From the NCBI GenBank assembly GCA_036405815.1, contig DASWWX010000040.1, forward strand, positions 34,701-98,700: DNA of 64,000 nucleotides. The letters run 5' to 3'. Source of the stretch: Solimonas sp036405815. Lineage in GTDB: Bacteria > Pseudomonadota > Gammaproteobacteria > Nevskiales > Nevskiaceae. Numbering within the stretch: the first letter of the stretch is position 1; the number at the start of each line of letters is the position of its first letter. The notes beneath the pieces were generated by a model. The model was not told the DNA's origin and did not search any database. It saw only the letters and a list, made by a program, of their open reading frames with translations. Position numbers and translations under genes: made by a program. Shown piece after piece: positions 49,483-58,063 of the stretch.

Positions 49483-51480
49483 ATGGCTGAAAAGAAAGCA
49501 AGCGGCCGGCGCCGCGAATTCGCGTTGCTGTTTGTCGCGATCTTCCTACTCGCCGCGGCGGTACTGGGCTTCCTCTACATCCAGCGCGTCGAGAGCCGCG
49601 ACGATGCGTGGGTCGACCTGGCCCGTCTGTTGTCGACGGACGTCGGTGAAATCGTCGAACTCGGCGAAGAAGCCACGCGTGGCGTGAAGCCCGACTTCCT
49701 GACCCTGAGCGCGCGCGCGGAGGATTTCACCGCCAACGTCACCGCACTGGCGCAAGGCGACAGCGACGCGGGCATCGACGCGGCGCCCGGCGCCGTGCAG
49801 GACGAGGTCGCTGCAGTCGACGCGGCCTGGAAGCAGCTGCAGCAGACCCTGCAGACCATCATCGAGGGTGAAACCGCCTACAACCGCGCCGAAGCGGCGA
49901 TCGCCACGATCATCAGCAGCATTCACGATGACGCCGGCGGCGACGACCTGTTCAGCGCCTACGAACAGATCGCCGAGCGGCTGGGCAGCCGCGGCGGCCG
50001 GAATCCGGCGATCGGCCAGCTTGCGCGCGTCGAGCGCGTGTCCTCGGCCGCCGACGACGTGCTGGCCAACGGCCGCGACGCCGCCGCCACCATCGCCGAG
50101 CTGTCGCGACGCATCAACGTCTTCGCCGAAACCAACGACACCCTGCTCGCCGACCCTGCCGTGGCCGGCCTGGCACGCAATGCCGGCGAGAAGTTCAGCG
50201 CGGTGCTGCAGGCTCGCGAGCAGTTGCTGGCCGACGCCGCCGTCATCGACCAGCTGCAGAGCGCCGCCGGTCAGCTGCAAGGTGGTGCCACCAACGTCAT
50301 CGCCACCGCCAAGGCGCTGGAGCAGCGCCTGATCGACACGCGCAATCGTCAGGAGGCGCTGCCGCTGGTGCTGGTCGGCATGATCATCGTCGCGGTGATC
50401 CTGCTGTTCGTGTTCGTGTTCCAGTACGAGATCGGCCAGCGCACGCGTATCCGCACCGCCGAGGATCGCGACGCCAAGCAGCAGCAGGCGATTCTGTCGC
50501 TGCTCGACGAAATCACGAACCTCGCGGACGGCGACCTGACCGTGGACGTGACCGTGACCGAGGACTTCACCGGCGCGATCGCGGACTCGATCAACTACAC
50601 CGTGCAGAACATGCGTAATCTGGTCGGCACGATCACCAGCACCTCGGTGGAGATTGCCAACGCCGCCTCGAACACGCAGCAGAGCGCGCTGCGGATGAAC
50701 GAGGCTTCGGAGCGTCAGGCCAAGGAAATCACCGCGGTGACCAATACGATCGCCGCCACGTCCAACTCGATGCAGCAGGTGGCCGCCAGCGCCGAGAAGC
50801 TGGCGCTGCAGGCGCAGTCCTCGGTGCAGATCGCCCACAACGGCGCCGAGACCGTGAACCGCTCGATCATGGGCATGACCGCACTGCGTGAGCAGATCCA
50901 GGACACCTCCAAGCGCATCAAGCGCCTCGGCGAATCGTCCCAGGAAATCGGCAACATCATCGAGTTCATCAACGACATCGCCGAACAGACCAACACGCTG
51001 GCGCTCAACGCCTCGATCCAGGCGGCGATGGCCGGCGAATCGGGCCGCGGCTTCGCGGTGGTTGCCGACGAAGTCCAGCGACTCGCCGAACGCGCCGCCA
51101 ACGCCACGCGCCAGATCGAAAACCTGGTCAAGACGATTCAGGCCGACACCAACGAAGCCATCGTCTCGATGGAGCGCTCGACGCAGAACGTGGTGACCGG
51201 CGCCAAGAGCGCCGAAGAAGCCGGTCAGGCCCTGAACAAGATCGAAGGCTCCTCGCAGGAACTGGCACGGCTCATCACCGAGATTTCCTCCTCGGCACGC
51301 AACCAGTCGGCCGAGGCCACCAAGATCGCCGGCACGATGCAGGTCATCCGGGACATCGCGGTGCAGACCTCGGGTTCGGCCAACCAGACCGCGCAGGCGG
51401 TCGGCGAGCTCAACACGCTGTCGGAAAAGCTGCGCGAGTCGGTTTCCGGCTTCAAGCTGCCCGACGGGCACATGGCCTGA
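49483..51480 (+). CDS. pilJ: PilJ, type IV pilus chemoreceptor
   Basis: A 665-residue methyl-accepting-type receptor. First membrane helix at about residues 11-31 (EFALLFVAIFLLAAAVLGFLY-like), a periplasmic part of about 255 residues with two PilJ-type helical repeats, second helix near 290-312 (VLVGMIIVAVILLFVFVF), a HAMP linker, then the signalling coiled coil. The hairpin tip reads EIGNIIEFINDIAEQTNTLALN and ASIQAAMAGESGRGFAVVADEV, the PilJ form of the MCP signature. It senses pilin or surface contact and signals to ChpA through PilI. It is followed by a good terminator. Confidence 0.92.
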   Translation: MAEKKASGRRREFALLFVAIFLLAAAVLGFLYIQRVESRDDAWVDLARLLSTDVGEIVELGEEATRGVKPDFLTLSARAEDFTANVTALAQGDSDAGIDAAPGAVQDEVAAVDAAWKQLQQTLQTIIEGETAYNRAEAAIATIISSIHDDAGGDDLFSAYEQIAERLGSRGGRNPAIGQLARVERVSSAADDVLANGRDAAATIAELSRRINVFAETNDTLLADPAVAGLARNAGEKFSAVLQAREQLLADAAVIDQLQSAAGQLQGGATNVIATAKALEQRLIDTRNRQEALPLVLVGMIIVAVILLFVFVFQYEIGQRTRIRTAEDRDAKQQQAILSLLDEITNLADGDLTVDVTVTEDFTGAIADSINYTVQNMRNLVGTITSTSVEIANAASNTQQSALRMNEASERQAKEITAVTNTIAATSNSMQQVAASAEKLALQAQSSVQIAHNGAETVNRSIMGMTALREQIQDTSKRIKRLGESSQEIGNIIEFINDIAEQTNTLALNASIQAAMAGESGRGFAVVADEVQRLAERAANATRQIENLVKTIQADTNEAIVSMERSTQNVVTGAKSAEEAGQALNKIEGSSQELARLITEISSSARNQSAEATKIAGTMQVIRDIAVQTSGSANQTAQAVGELNTLSEKLRESVSGFKLPDGHMA

Positions 51481-51500
51481 GTCTCAACGATGCCTCCCAA

Positions 51501-51524
51501 ACCCCGGCCAATGCCGGGGTTTTT
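51501..51524 (+). terminator. Rho-independent terminator after pilJ
   Basis: ACCCCGGC (51501-51508) pairs perfectly with GCCGGGGT (51513-51520) around a 4-nt loop, followed by TTTT. It lies 20 nt after the pilJ stop and ends the pilH-pilJ unit. Confidence 0.88.
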
Positions 51525-51697
51525 CATGGGCGCAGGCTACGCAAGTCCGTGACAGCACAACAAAACCTATGCCGCCGATAGGCGCGGTTTGCTTGCGCCG
51601 GACCGCCCCCGTCCTTACCATTTGCAGCCCCTAAGCGGCCCCTGCGGCTGCTGACCCGAATTCCCGCCATCTTTTTCAATTCCCGACTGAGGAACGC

Positions 51698-53350
51698 ATG
51701 ACCTTCCAGGCCGATCTCGAAAAACTCCTTGGGCTCAAAACCGTCACGTACAAGTACGGACTGTCCAAGGCCGAGCTCTTCCACGAGGCCATCGCCAACG
51801 ACAAGGGCCGCGTCCGTCGTGACGGCCCGTCCAACGAGCAGAAAGCGTTCCCGACCAAGCTCGGCGTCAACGGTCCGCTGGTCTATTACACCGATCCGGA
51901 CTGCACCGGCCGCCGCACCAAGGACACCTACGCCGTGAAATGGCCGGAAGTGGCCGACGAGCTCTGGTTCAAGGCCGATCTCAGCCCCTACGACCCGACC
52001 CAGTACGAAGCCCTGCTCAAGCGCGTCGTTCAGCACCTGAACGACAAGAAGGCGAACCTGTACGTGAAGGACCTGTTCATGGGTTCCGATCCGGACTTCG
52101 CCGTGCCCTACCGCTTCGTCGGCGAATACGCGACGCACGCGATGTTCTGCCACAACATGTTCCCGAAGGATCTGCCGGGCGTGAAGGATGTGGACGCGCG
52201 CCGCTGGACCATGCTCAACGTGCCCAGCTTCGTCTGCGAGCCGGCACGTGACGGCTCCCGCGCCGAAGCCGCGGTGATCATCGACACCAAGAACCAGATC
52301 TGCCTCGTGGCCGGCCGCGCCGACTACTGCGGCGTCAACAAGAAGACCATCTTCACCGTCGGCAACTACCTGCTGCCCAAGCAGGGCCGCCTGTCGATGC
52401 ACTGCTCGGCCAACGTCGGCAAGAGCGGCGACGCCGCGATCCTGTTCGGTCTCTCCGGCACCGGCAAGACCACGCTGTCGGCCGACGCCTCGCGCCGCCT
52501 GATCGGTGACGACGAGACCATCTGGTCCGACAACGGCCTGTGCAACCTCGAAGACGGCTGCTACGCCAAGCTGATCAACCTCGACAAGCAGGCCGAGCCG
52601 GTGATCGCCGAAGCGCTGAGCAAGGCCGGCACCATCATCGAGAACGTGCCGCCGCTGCCGGGCAAGAAGATGGAAGAGTGCCACCCGGACGAACTGGACC
52701 TCAACGACGGTTCGATCGCCGAGAACACCCGCTTCAGCTACCCGCTGGACGTGGTGCCGAACGTGATGCCGAACGCCCAGGGTCCGCATCCGCAGACCAT
52801 CGTGCTGCTGACCGCGGACGCCTACGGCGTGCTGCCGCCGGTGTCGCTGCTCGACGCCAAGGACGTGATGTACCACTTCGTCTCCGGCTTCACCGCGCGC
52901 GTGGCCGGCACCGAAGTCGGCGTGACCGAGCCGGCGCCGACGTTCTCGGCCTGCTTCGGCGGTCCGTTCATGGCGCACAAGCCCAGCGTCTACGCCAAGC
53001 TGCTGGCCGAGAAGATGACCCAGCACAAGACGCGCTGCATCCTGCTCAACACCGGCTGGAGCGGCGGCAAGTACGGCGTCGGCAAGCGCATGAGCCTCAA
53101 GGTCACGCGCGCGCTGCTCAACGCCGCGCTCGACGGCCAGCTCGACCACGTCGAGACCGAGAAGCTGCCGATCCTGAACCTCACGATTCCCAAGTCCTGC
53201 CCGGGCGTCGACAGCACCATCCTCAACCCGCGCAACACCTGGGCCGACAAGGCGGACTACGACGCCACGGCCACCAAGCTGCGCGACGCGTTCCGTGAGA
53301 ACTTCAAAAAGAAGGGCTTCGCCGCCTTCGGTATCGAAGAGCGCATCTGA
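51698..53350 (+). CDS. pckA: Phosphoenolpyruvate carboxykinase (ATP)
   Basis: A 550-residue cytosolic enzyme turning oxaloacetate into phosphoenolpyruvate with ATP, the entry step of gluconeogenesis. The kinase-1 loop GLSGTGKTT is at about residues 251-259. The kinase-2 region LIGDDETIWSDNG, substrate loop RFVGEYATHAMFCHNMF, and ENTRFSYPLDVVPN are as in the ATP-type family; length is usual. ATG 51698 follows GAGGAAC. It is single, between terminators. Such a gene fits growth on fatty acids or other acetyl-CoA-yielding carbon, as the rest of the window suggests. Confidence 0.97.
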   Translation: MTFQADLEKLLGLKTVTYKYGLSKAELFHEAIANDKGRVRRDGPSNEQKAFPTKLGVNGPLVYYTDPDCTGRRTKDTYAVKWPEVADELWFKADLSPYDPTQYEALLKRVVQHLNDKKANLYVKDLFMGSDPDFAVPYRFVGEYATHAMFCHNMFPKDLPGVKDVDARRWTMLNVPSFVCEPARDGSRAEAAVIIDTKNQICLVAGRADYCGVNKKTIFTVGNYLLPKQGRLSMHCSANVGKSGDAAILFGLSGTGKTTLSADASRRLIGDDETIWSDNGLCNLEDGCYAKLINLDKQAEPVIAEALSKAGTIIENVPPLPGKKMEECHPDELDLNDGSIAENTRFSYPLDVVPNVMPNAQGPHPQTIVLLTADAYGVLPPVSLLDAKDVMYHFVSGFTARVAGTEVGVTEPAPTFSACFGGPFMAHKPSVYAKLLAEKMTQHKTRCILLNTGWSGGKYGVGKRMSLKVTRALLNAALDGQLDHVETEKLPILNLTIPKSCPGVDSTILNPRNTWADKADYDATATKLRDAFRENFKKKGFAAFGIEERI

Positions 53351-53396
53351 CGCACGTTCTACGGCGCGCCGGAGTCCCCGGCACCGCCGCGAGTTC

Positions 53397-53426
53397 GAGA
53401 ACGGCCACCTTCGGGTGGCCGTTCTC
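53397..53426 (+). terminator. Hairpin terminator after pckA
   Basis: A perfect 13-bp stem (GAGAACGGCCACC at 53397-53409, mirror at 53414-53426) closes a TTCG tetraloop, an unusually stable loop. The T-tract is poor (GTTA), but stem strength and position 46 nt after pckA suggest a terminator, perhaps bidirectional. Confidence 0.75.
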
Positions 53427-53537
53427 GTTACGGCGGGTCACGGTCGCTACCGCTCGCCATCGCAGCCTGCTGCGTCATCGCATGCCCGTCATGGCATGAC
53501 GCGTGCTTGAACCCGTGGCAGTCCACCGGCCAGCCAC

Positions 53538-55373
53538 ATGCCCCGCTCCGCCTCGCCTCGTCGATCGTTCGCGCTGTACCTATTCGCACTCCTGGTGCTC
53601 AGTGCCTGCGGCGGCTCCTCGCCCACGCCGCCGCCGGTCGAACCCCCGCCGCCACCGCCGGAACCGAAAACGTTCGTGCTGGAAGAAGCGACGATCGCCG
53701 ACCTGCACGCCGGGTTTGCCGGCTTGCAGGCGCTGGCCGACGGCCGCGCGCTGAGCTGCGTGACGCTGTACGAGCTGTACACGGCACGCATCGCCGCGAT
53801 CGACAACATGCCGCAGTCGGGCGGCCTGCCGATCCGCGCGGTGCTGCGCATCAATCCGGCGGCGCGGGCGCAGGCCGAAGCGCTCGACGCCCTCTACGCG
53901 CAGGAAGGCCTTGGCACACGACCGCTGCACTGCGTGCCGGTGCTGCTCAAGGACAACTACGAGACGTACGACCACCCCGCCACCTCGGGCTCGTACTCGA
54001 TGCTCGGGCATCAGGCCGATGTCGATGCGCACGCGGTCGCCGGCCTGCGCCGCGCCGGCGCGCTGATCCTGGGCAAGGTCAACCAGGACGAGTTCGCCTT
54101 CAGCGTGATGGGCAGCAGCGGTCGCGGGCCGCAGACGCAGAATCCCTACGACACCGCGCAATCGCCCGGCGGCTCCAGCTCCGGCAGCGGCGCGGCGATC
54201 GCCGCCAACTTCGCCGCGGTCGGCACCGGCACTGATACCTGCATGTCGATCCGCTATCCGTCGTCCGTGAACGGCCTGGCCGGCATCCGCCCGAGCGTCG
54301 GCCTGGTCTCGCAGCACGGCATCTTCCCGCTGACCCACTCGCGCGATGCACCGGGACCGATGGCGCGCACGCTGCGCGACGCGGTGCTGACGCTGAACGC
54401 GATGGCCGGCGCCGATCCGCGCGACGCCAAGACGCTCGACTACCACCACGCGCAGTACGCCGAGCGGCCGGCCGACTACACGCAGTTCCTCGACCGCGGC
54501 GCCTACGGCCTCAAGGGCCGCAAGCTCGGCTTCGTGCGCCGTTTCGGCGAGCGCGATGCGGCCGGCAGCGGCGAACACCTCGCCTTGATCGAAGCGGCGA
54601 TCGCGCAGATGCGCGCGATGGGCGCCGAGGTTTACGACGTCGAGTTCCCCGATTTCATCTCGGTGGCCGCCTCGGCGATGCACTACGAGTGGAACGAGCA
54701 CTTCCGCCTGTTCGAGGCCGAGAATGGCCACGCCGCACCGCGCCGCTGCCTGACGATGCTCAACCCCGGCGACAACACCTGCAGCCTCGGCGACGGCATT
54801 CTCGAAACCGGCCTGATCAGCCCGGTGGCGCTGGCCGCCATCGCCGCCTCCGCCGCCAGCGACTCGACCGTGCCGCCCGCCGCAGCGCTGCTGCAACAGC
54901 ACATCGACACCCGCGACTACGTCGAACATCGGATGGATGCCTACCCGCTACCCGACGGCCGTCACGTGCGCCTCGACGCGCTGCTGATCCGCCCCGGTTC
55001 GAGTCCGCGCACCTGCGATTTCGGCTCCACCACGCAAGGCCCCTCAGTGGTCGTGCCCGCCGGCTTCAGCGCCGACGGCGTGCCCAAGGGCATCGAAGTG
55101 CTGGCGCGCCGCTGGGACGAACCCACGGCGATCGGCATCGCCTACGACTACGAGCAGGCCACGCATCACCGCAAGCCACCGCAGCTGCGCGCCGATCCGC
55201 TGGCCGACACCCTGATCGTTCAGGAATTCAATCGCGCCCGCGAAGCCCTGCTGCTGCCGCTGCTCGACCAGAATCCCTACGCGCTGCCGCTGGATCAGTA
55301 TCTGCGCATCGTCGCCGAGTACGTGAGCGGTTTTGCGCAAGTGCCCGGCGAGAACGGGAACGCTGCACCATAA
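53538..55373 (+). CDS. Amidase-signature lipoprotein
   Basis: A 611-residue exported enzyme. The signal peptide ends in lipobox VLSAC (Cys24), followed by a proline-rich linker (PPPVEPPPPPPEP). The amidase-signature triad is visible: Lys in PVLLKDNYETYDH, cis-Ser in SPGGSSSGSGAAIAAN, and the nucleophile in GTDTCMSIRYPSS. The usual GTDTGGSIR is altered to TCMS but the last Ser is kept. The family hydrolyses amides or esters; this one is outer- or inner-membrane-anchored. Several cysteines in the C-terminal third may form disulfides. The stop codon overlaps the next ATG (TAATG), so it is coupled to the FAH-family gene. Substrate unknown. Confidence 0.87.
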   Translation: MPRSASPRRSFALYLFALLVLSACGGSSPTPPPVEPPPPPPEPKTFVLEEATIADLHAGFAGLQALADGRALSCVTLYELYTARIAAIDNMPQSGGLPIRAVLRINPAARAQAEALDALYAQEGLGTRPLHCVPVLLKDNYETYDHPATSGSYSMLGHQADVDAHAVAGLRRAGALILGKVNQDEFAFSVMGSSGRGPQTQNPYDTAQSPGGSSSGSGAAIAANFAAVGTGTDTCMSIRYPSSVNGLAGIRPSVGLVSQHGIFPLTHSRDAPGPMARTLRDAVLTLNAMAGADPRDAKTLDYHHAQYAERPADYTQFLDRGAYGLKGRKLGFVRRFGERDAAGSGEHLALIEAAIAQMRAMGAEVYDVEFPDFISVAASAMHYEWNEHFRLFEAENGHAAPRRCLTMLNPGDNTCSLGDGILETGLISPVALAAIAASAASDSTVPPAAALLQQHIDTRDYVEHRMDAYPLPDGRHVRLDALLIRPGSSPRTCDFGSTTQGPSVVVPAGFSADGVPKGIEVLARRWDEPTAIGIAYDYEQATHHRKPPQLRADPLADTLIVQEFNRAREALLLPLLDQNPYALPLDQYLRIVAEYVSGFAQVPGENGNAAP

Positions 55374-56059
55374 TGGGAGAAACACCCCCCCGACTCTCGC
55401 GCATGCCCGTCAACCGCATCTTCTGCATCGGCAAGAACTACGCCGAGCACGTTCAGGAGCTGGCCCATCTGAGCCCCGGCGCGCCGTCGGCAGCCACGAG
55501 TGGCGCGCCGGCGGACGCAGACTGCGTGGTGTTCCTCAAGCCGGCGTCGTGCATCGTCGAGGAAGGTCAGCCGATCGTGCTGCCGCGCGGTCGCGGGGCG
55601 ATCCATCACGAAGCCGAACTGGTGGTGTCGCTCACCGGTGGCGGCGCGGACATCGCGCTGGACGAGGCGCTGGACTGCGTCGCCGGCATCACGCTGGGCC
55701 TGGACCTGACGCTGCGCGATCTGCAGACGCAGCTGAAGAAAGCCGGCAAGCCCTGGGAACTGGCCAAGGCCTTCGACGGCGCCGCGCCGATGGGCGACGT
55801 GCGTCCGTTCCTGGAGCAGGATCTGCAGGCACTGGAGTTCACCTGCCACGTCAACGGCGTGCTGCGTCAGCACGGCCGCACCCGCGACATGCTGTACAGC
55901 GTCGCGCGCCAGATCCATATCCTGTCGCAGACCTGGAGCCTGGAACCGGACGATGTGGTCTACACCGGCACGCCGGCCGGCGTCGGTCCGCTGCAAGCCG
56001 GCGATACCATCGTCCTGGAGAGCCCGGCCATCGGCCGTTTCACCTGGAATTGCGCATGA
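55373..56059 (+). CDS. Fumarylacetoacetate hydrolase (FAH) family protein
   Basis: A 228-residue FAH-fold protein: IFCIGKNYAEHVQEL at the start, FLKPASCIVEEGQPI, metal-binding HHEAELVVSL near residue 82, GITLGLDLTLRDLQ and VYTGTPAGVGPLQAGD. This short form covers FAHD1-type acylpyruvate hydrolases/oxaloacetate decarboxylases and aromatic meta-cleavage hydrolases. The start at 55373 overlaps the amidase stop; ATG 55403 would trim ten residues. It overlaps the DUF502 gene by ATGA. The exact substrate is uncertain. Confidence 0.88.
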   Translation: MGETPPRLSRMPVNRIFCIGKNYAEHVQELAHLSPGAPSAATSGAPADADCVVFLKPASCIVEEGQPIVLPRGRGAIHHEAELVVSLTGGGADIALDEALDCVAGITLGLDLTLRDLQTQLKKAGKPWELAKAFDGAAPMGDVRPFLEQDLQALEFTCHVNGVLRQHGRTRDMLYSVARQIHILSQTWSLEPDDVVYTGTPAGVGPLQAGDTIVLESPAIGRFTWNCA

Positions 56060-56730
56060 GCCCGATCCGATTCAACGCAACGCTGCGCCGCAACCTGCGC
56101 AAGCTCACCGGCACCTTTCTGACCGGCCTGCTGGCGATCCTGCCGATCCTGATCACGGTGGCCGTGATCATGTGGCTGATCCAGGCGGCCGAATCGGTGC
56201 TCGGCGGTCTGCTCAGCGTGCTGCTGCCGGGCTCGCTGTATCTGCCGGGCATGGGTCTGCTGCTGGCGATCCTGTTGATCTTCCTCGTGGGCCTCGGCCT
56301 GCAGGGCGTGTTCATGCGCCAGTTCCTCAACTGGCTGGAAGATGCGCTCAACCGCATTCCGCTGGTCAAGACCGTGTACGGCGCGGTGCGCGACCTTACC
56401 GGCATGCTCACCAACAAGAGCGGCCGCCGCTTCAGCCAGGTGGTCATGGTGCAGCTGCCGAACATGCCGATCCGGCTGGTCGGCTTTGTCACGATCGAGA
56501 ACCTGGTCGAAGCCGGACTGGGGAGCGCCGACGACGAGGTCGCGGTGTACCTGCCGATGAGCTACCAGATCGGCGGCTACACGCTGATGCTGCCGCGCCG
56601 TTACCTGACGCCGCTGGACATGGATTTCGAAGCGGCGATGCGTTTCGTCATCACCGCCGGCCTGTCGCGCCCGGATCACGAAGGCGAACAGCCGCCGACG
56701 CCCGAACCGACCGCGACACCGCCGCGCTGA
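56056..56730 (+). CDS. DUF502 family membrane protein
   Basis: A 224-residue protein with two N-terminal membrane helices (TFLTGLLAILPILITVAVIMWL and GMGLLLAILLIFLVGLGL) and a conserved cytosolic part: EDALNRIPLVKTVYGAVRDL, VQLPNMPIRLVGFVT and YQIGGYTLMLPRRYLTPLDM. DUF502 is widespread and functionally unassigned. The C-terminus is Pro/Glu/Thr-rich. Translationally coupled to the FAH gene by ATGA, which makes a shared transcript likely but says little about function. Confidence 0.87.
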   Translation: MSPIRFNATLRRNLRKLTGTFLTGLLAILPILITVAVIMWLIQAAESVLGGLLSVLLPGSLYLPGMGLLLAILLIFLVGLGLQGVFMRQFLNWLEDALNRIPLVKTVYGAVRDLTGMLTNKSGRRFSQVVMVQLPNMPIRLVGFVTIENLVEAGLGSADDEVAVYLPMSYQIGGYTLMLPRRYLTPLDMDFEAAMRFVITAGLSRPDHEGEQPPTPEPTATPPR

Positions 56731-56772
56731 CCGACGCCACGACAGCCGACGCCACGACAGCCGACGCCACGG
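56731..56772 (+). repeat. 15-bp tandem repeat, 2.8 copies
   Basis: The unit CCGACGCCACGACAG occurs at 56731-56745 and 56746-56760, with a partial copy at 56761-56772. It starts immediately after the DUF502 stop codon and ends 22 nt before the MFS gene. It is the only clear tandem repeat in the window outside coding sequence. Confidence 0.9.
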
Positions 56773-56794
56773 CGTACACCGCGAAGTCCGGGTC

Positions 56795-58030
56795 ATGAGT
56801 CGCGCACAGAAGATCTGGCTGCTGAGCAGCCTGTATCTGGCCCAGGGCCTGCCCTTCGGCTTCTTCACGCAGGCACTGCCGGTGCTGTTGCGTGATCTGG
56901 GCTATTCGCTGACCGCGATCGGCGTCACCAGCTTCCTGTTCCTGCCGTGGGCGCTGAAGTTCCTGTGGGCGCCGTACGTCGACGCCTGGGGCACGCGCCG
57001 CGCCTGGCTGCTGCCGCTGCAACTCGCCGCGGTGGCCGGCGCCCTGCTGCTGGCGACCATCGACCTCGGCGCCGCCGTCTGGGTGCTGTTCGTCGCCTTG
57101 TTCTTCTTCAACCTGATCGCGGCGACACAGGACATCGCCACCGACGGCCTCGCGGTCAACGTGCTGACCCCGCAGGAGCGCGGTCTCGGCAACGGCATCC
57201 AGGCCGGCGCCTATCGCATCGGCATGATCCTCGGCGGCGGCCTGCTGCTGTGGGTGTTCGCCAAAAGCGGCAGCACCGCGATGTTCCTCGGCATGGCGCT
57301 GCTGCTGGCGCTGACCGTGCCGGCGGTGCTGATGCTGCGCGAGCCGCCGCGCACACCGGTCGCGATCCCCATCGGCGGCGCGCGGCTCGCCGCCGGCTGG
57401 GTCGCGCCCCTGCGCCAGCCCGGCATCCCGCTGTTCATCGGACTGATCTGCTTCTACAAGTTCGGCGACTCGATGGGCGCCTCGCTGGTCGGCCCCTACA
57501 TGCGCGACGCCGGCATGACCAAGGAGACGATCGCGGTGGTCAAGGGCACGTTCGGCTCGGCCGCGGCGCTGCTCGGTGCCGCGCTCGGCGGCTGGCTCGC
57601 GTTCACCTATGGCCGGCGGCAGGCGCTGCTGTGGAGCGGCCTGCTGCAGACGCTGAGCCTCGCGCTGTACGCGCTCTCCGCCTACGGTCACGGCGGCCAC
57701 AACCTGATCGCCGCGGCCTGCATCGCCGAACACGTGCTCGGCGGCATGGCGGTGGTGGCGTTGTTCACGCTGATGATGGACGCCAGCGATCCGGTCCATG
57801 CCAGCACCGATTACACGTTGCTGGCCTGCGCGCTGGTCGTCGCCCAGGGCCTGGCGTCGATGAGCGCCGGCATCGTCGCCGACCTCGCCGGCTATGCGCC
57901 GCTGTTCACGCTCAGCGTGTTGCTGTCCGGTGCCGGCTGCCTGGCGCTGGTGCTGGCGCTGGACCGCGCGCGCGGTCCCTCACGCCTGCAACCGGTGTGG
58001 CGCGCGCGGTCGATTGCCGACGCGCGCTGA
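56795..58030 (+). CDS. AmpG-like MFS transporter
   Basis: A 411-residue inner-membrane protein with about 12 helices. The opening SLYLAQGLPFGFFTQALPVLLRD near residue 11, FLPWALKFLWAPYVDAWG near residue 48 and AATQDIATDGLAVNVL near residue 109 are typical of the AmpG/SLC33 branch of MFS. E. coli AmpG imports anhydromuropeptides for wall recycling, but it is longer; this one could instead carry acetyl-CoA-like or other solutes. It follows the DUF502 gene and is convergent with the penicillin-acylase gene. Confidence 0.85.
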   Translation: MSRAQKIWLLSSLYLAQGLPFGFFTQALPVLLRDLGYSLTAIGVTSFLFLPWALKFLWAPYVDAWGTRRAWLLPLQLAAVAGALLLATIDLGAAVWVLFVALFFFNLIAATQDIATDGLAVNVLTPQERGLGNGIQAGAYRIGMILGGGLLLWVFAKSGSTAMFLGMALLLALTVPAVLMLREPPRTPVAIPIGGARLAAGWVAPLRQPGIPLFIGLICFYKFGDSMGASLVGPYMRDAGMTKETIAVVKGTFGSAAALLGAALGGWLAFTYGRRQALLWSGLLQTLSLALYALSAYGHGGHNLIAAACIAEHVLGGMAVVALFTLMMDASDPVHASTDYTLLACALVVAQGLASMSAGIVADLAGYAPLFTLSVLLSGAGCLALVLALDRARGPSRLQPVWRARSIADAR

Positions 58031-58063
58031 ACCCCTCGCGAAAGGCCCGCTGCGCGTGGCGGC

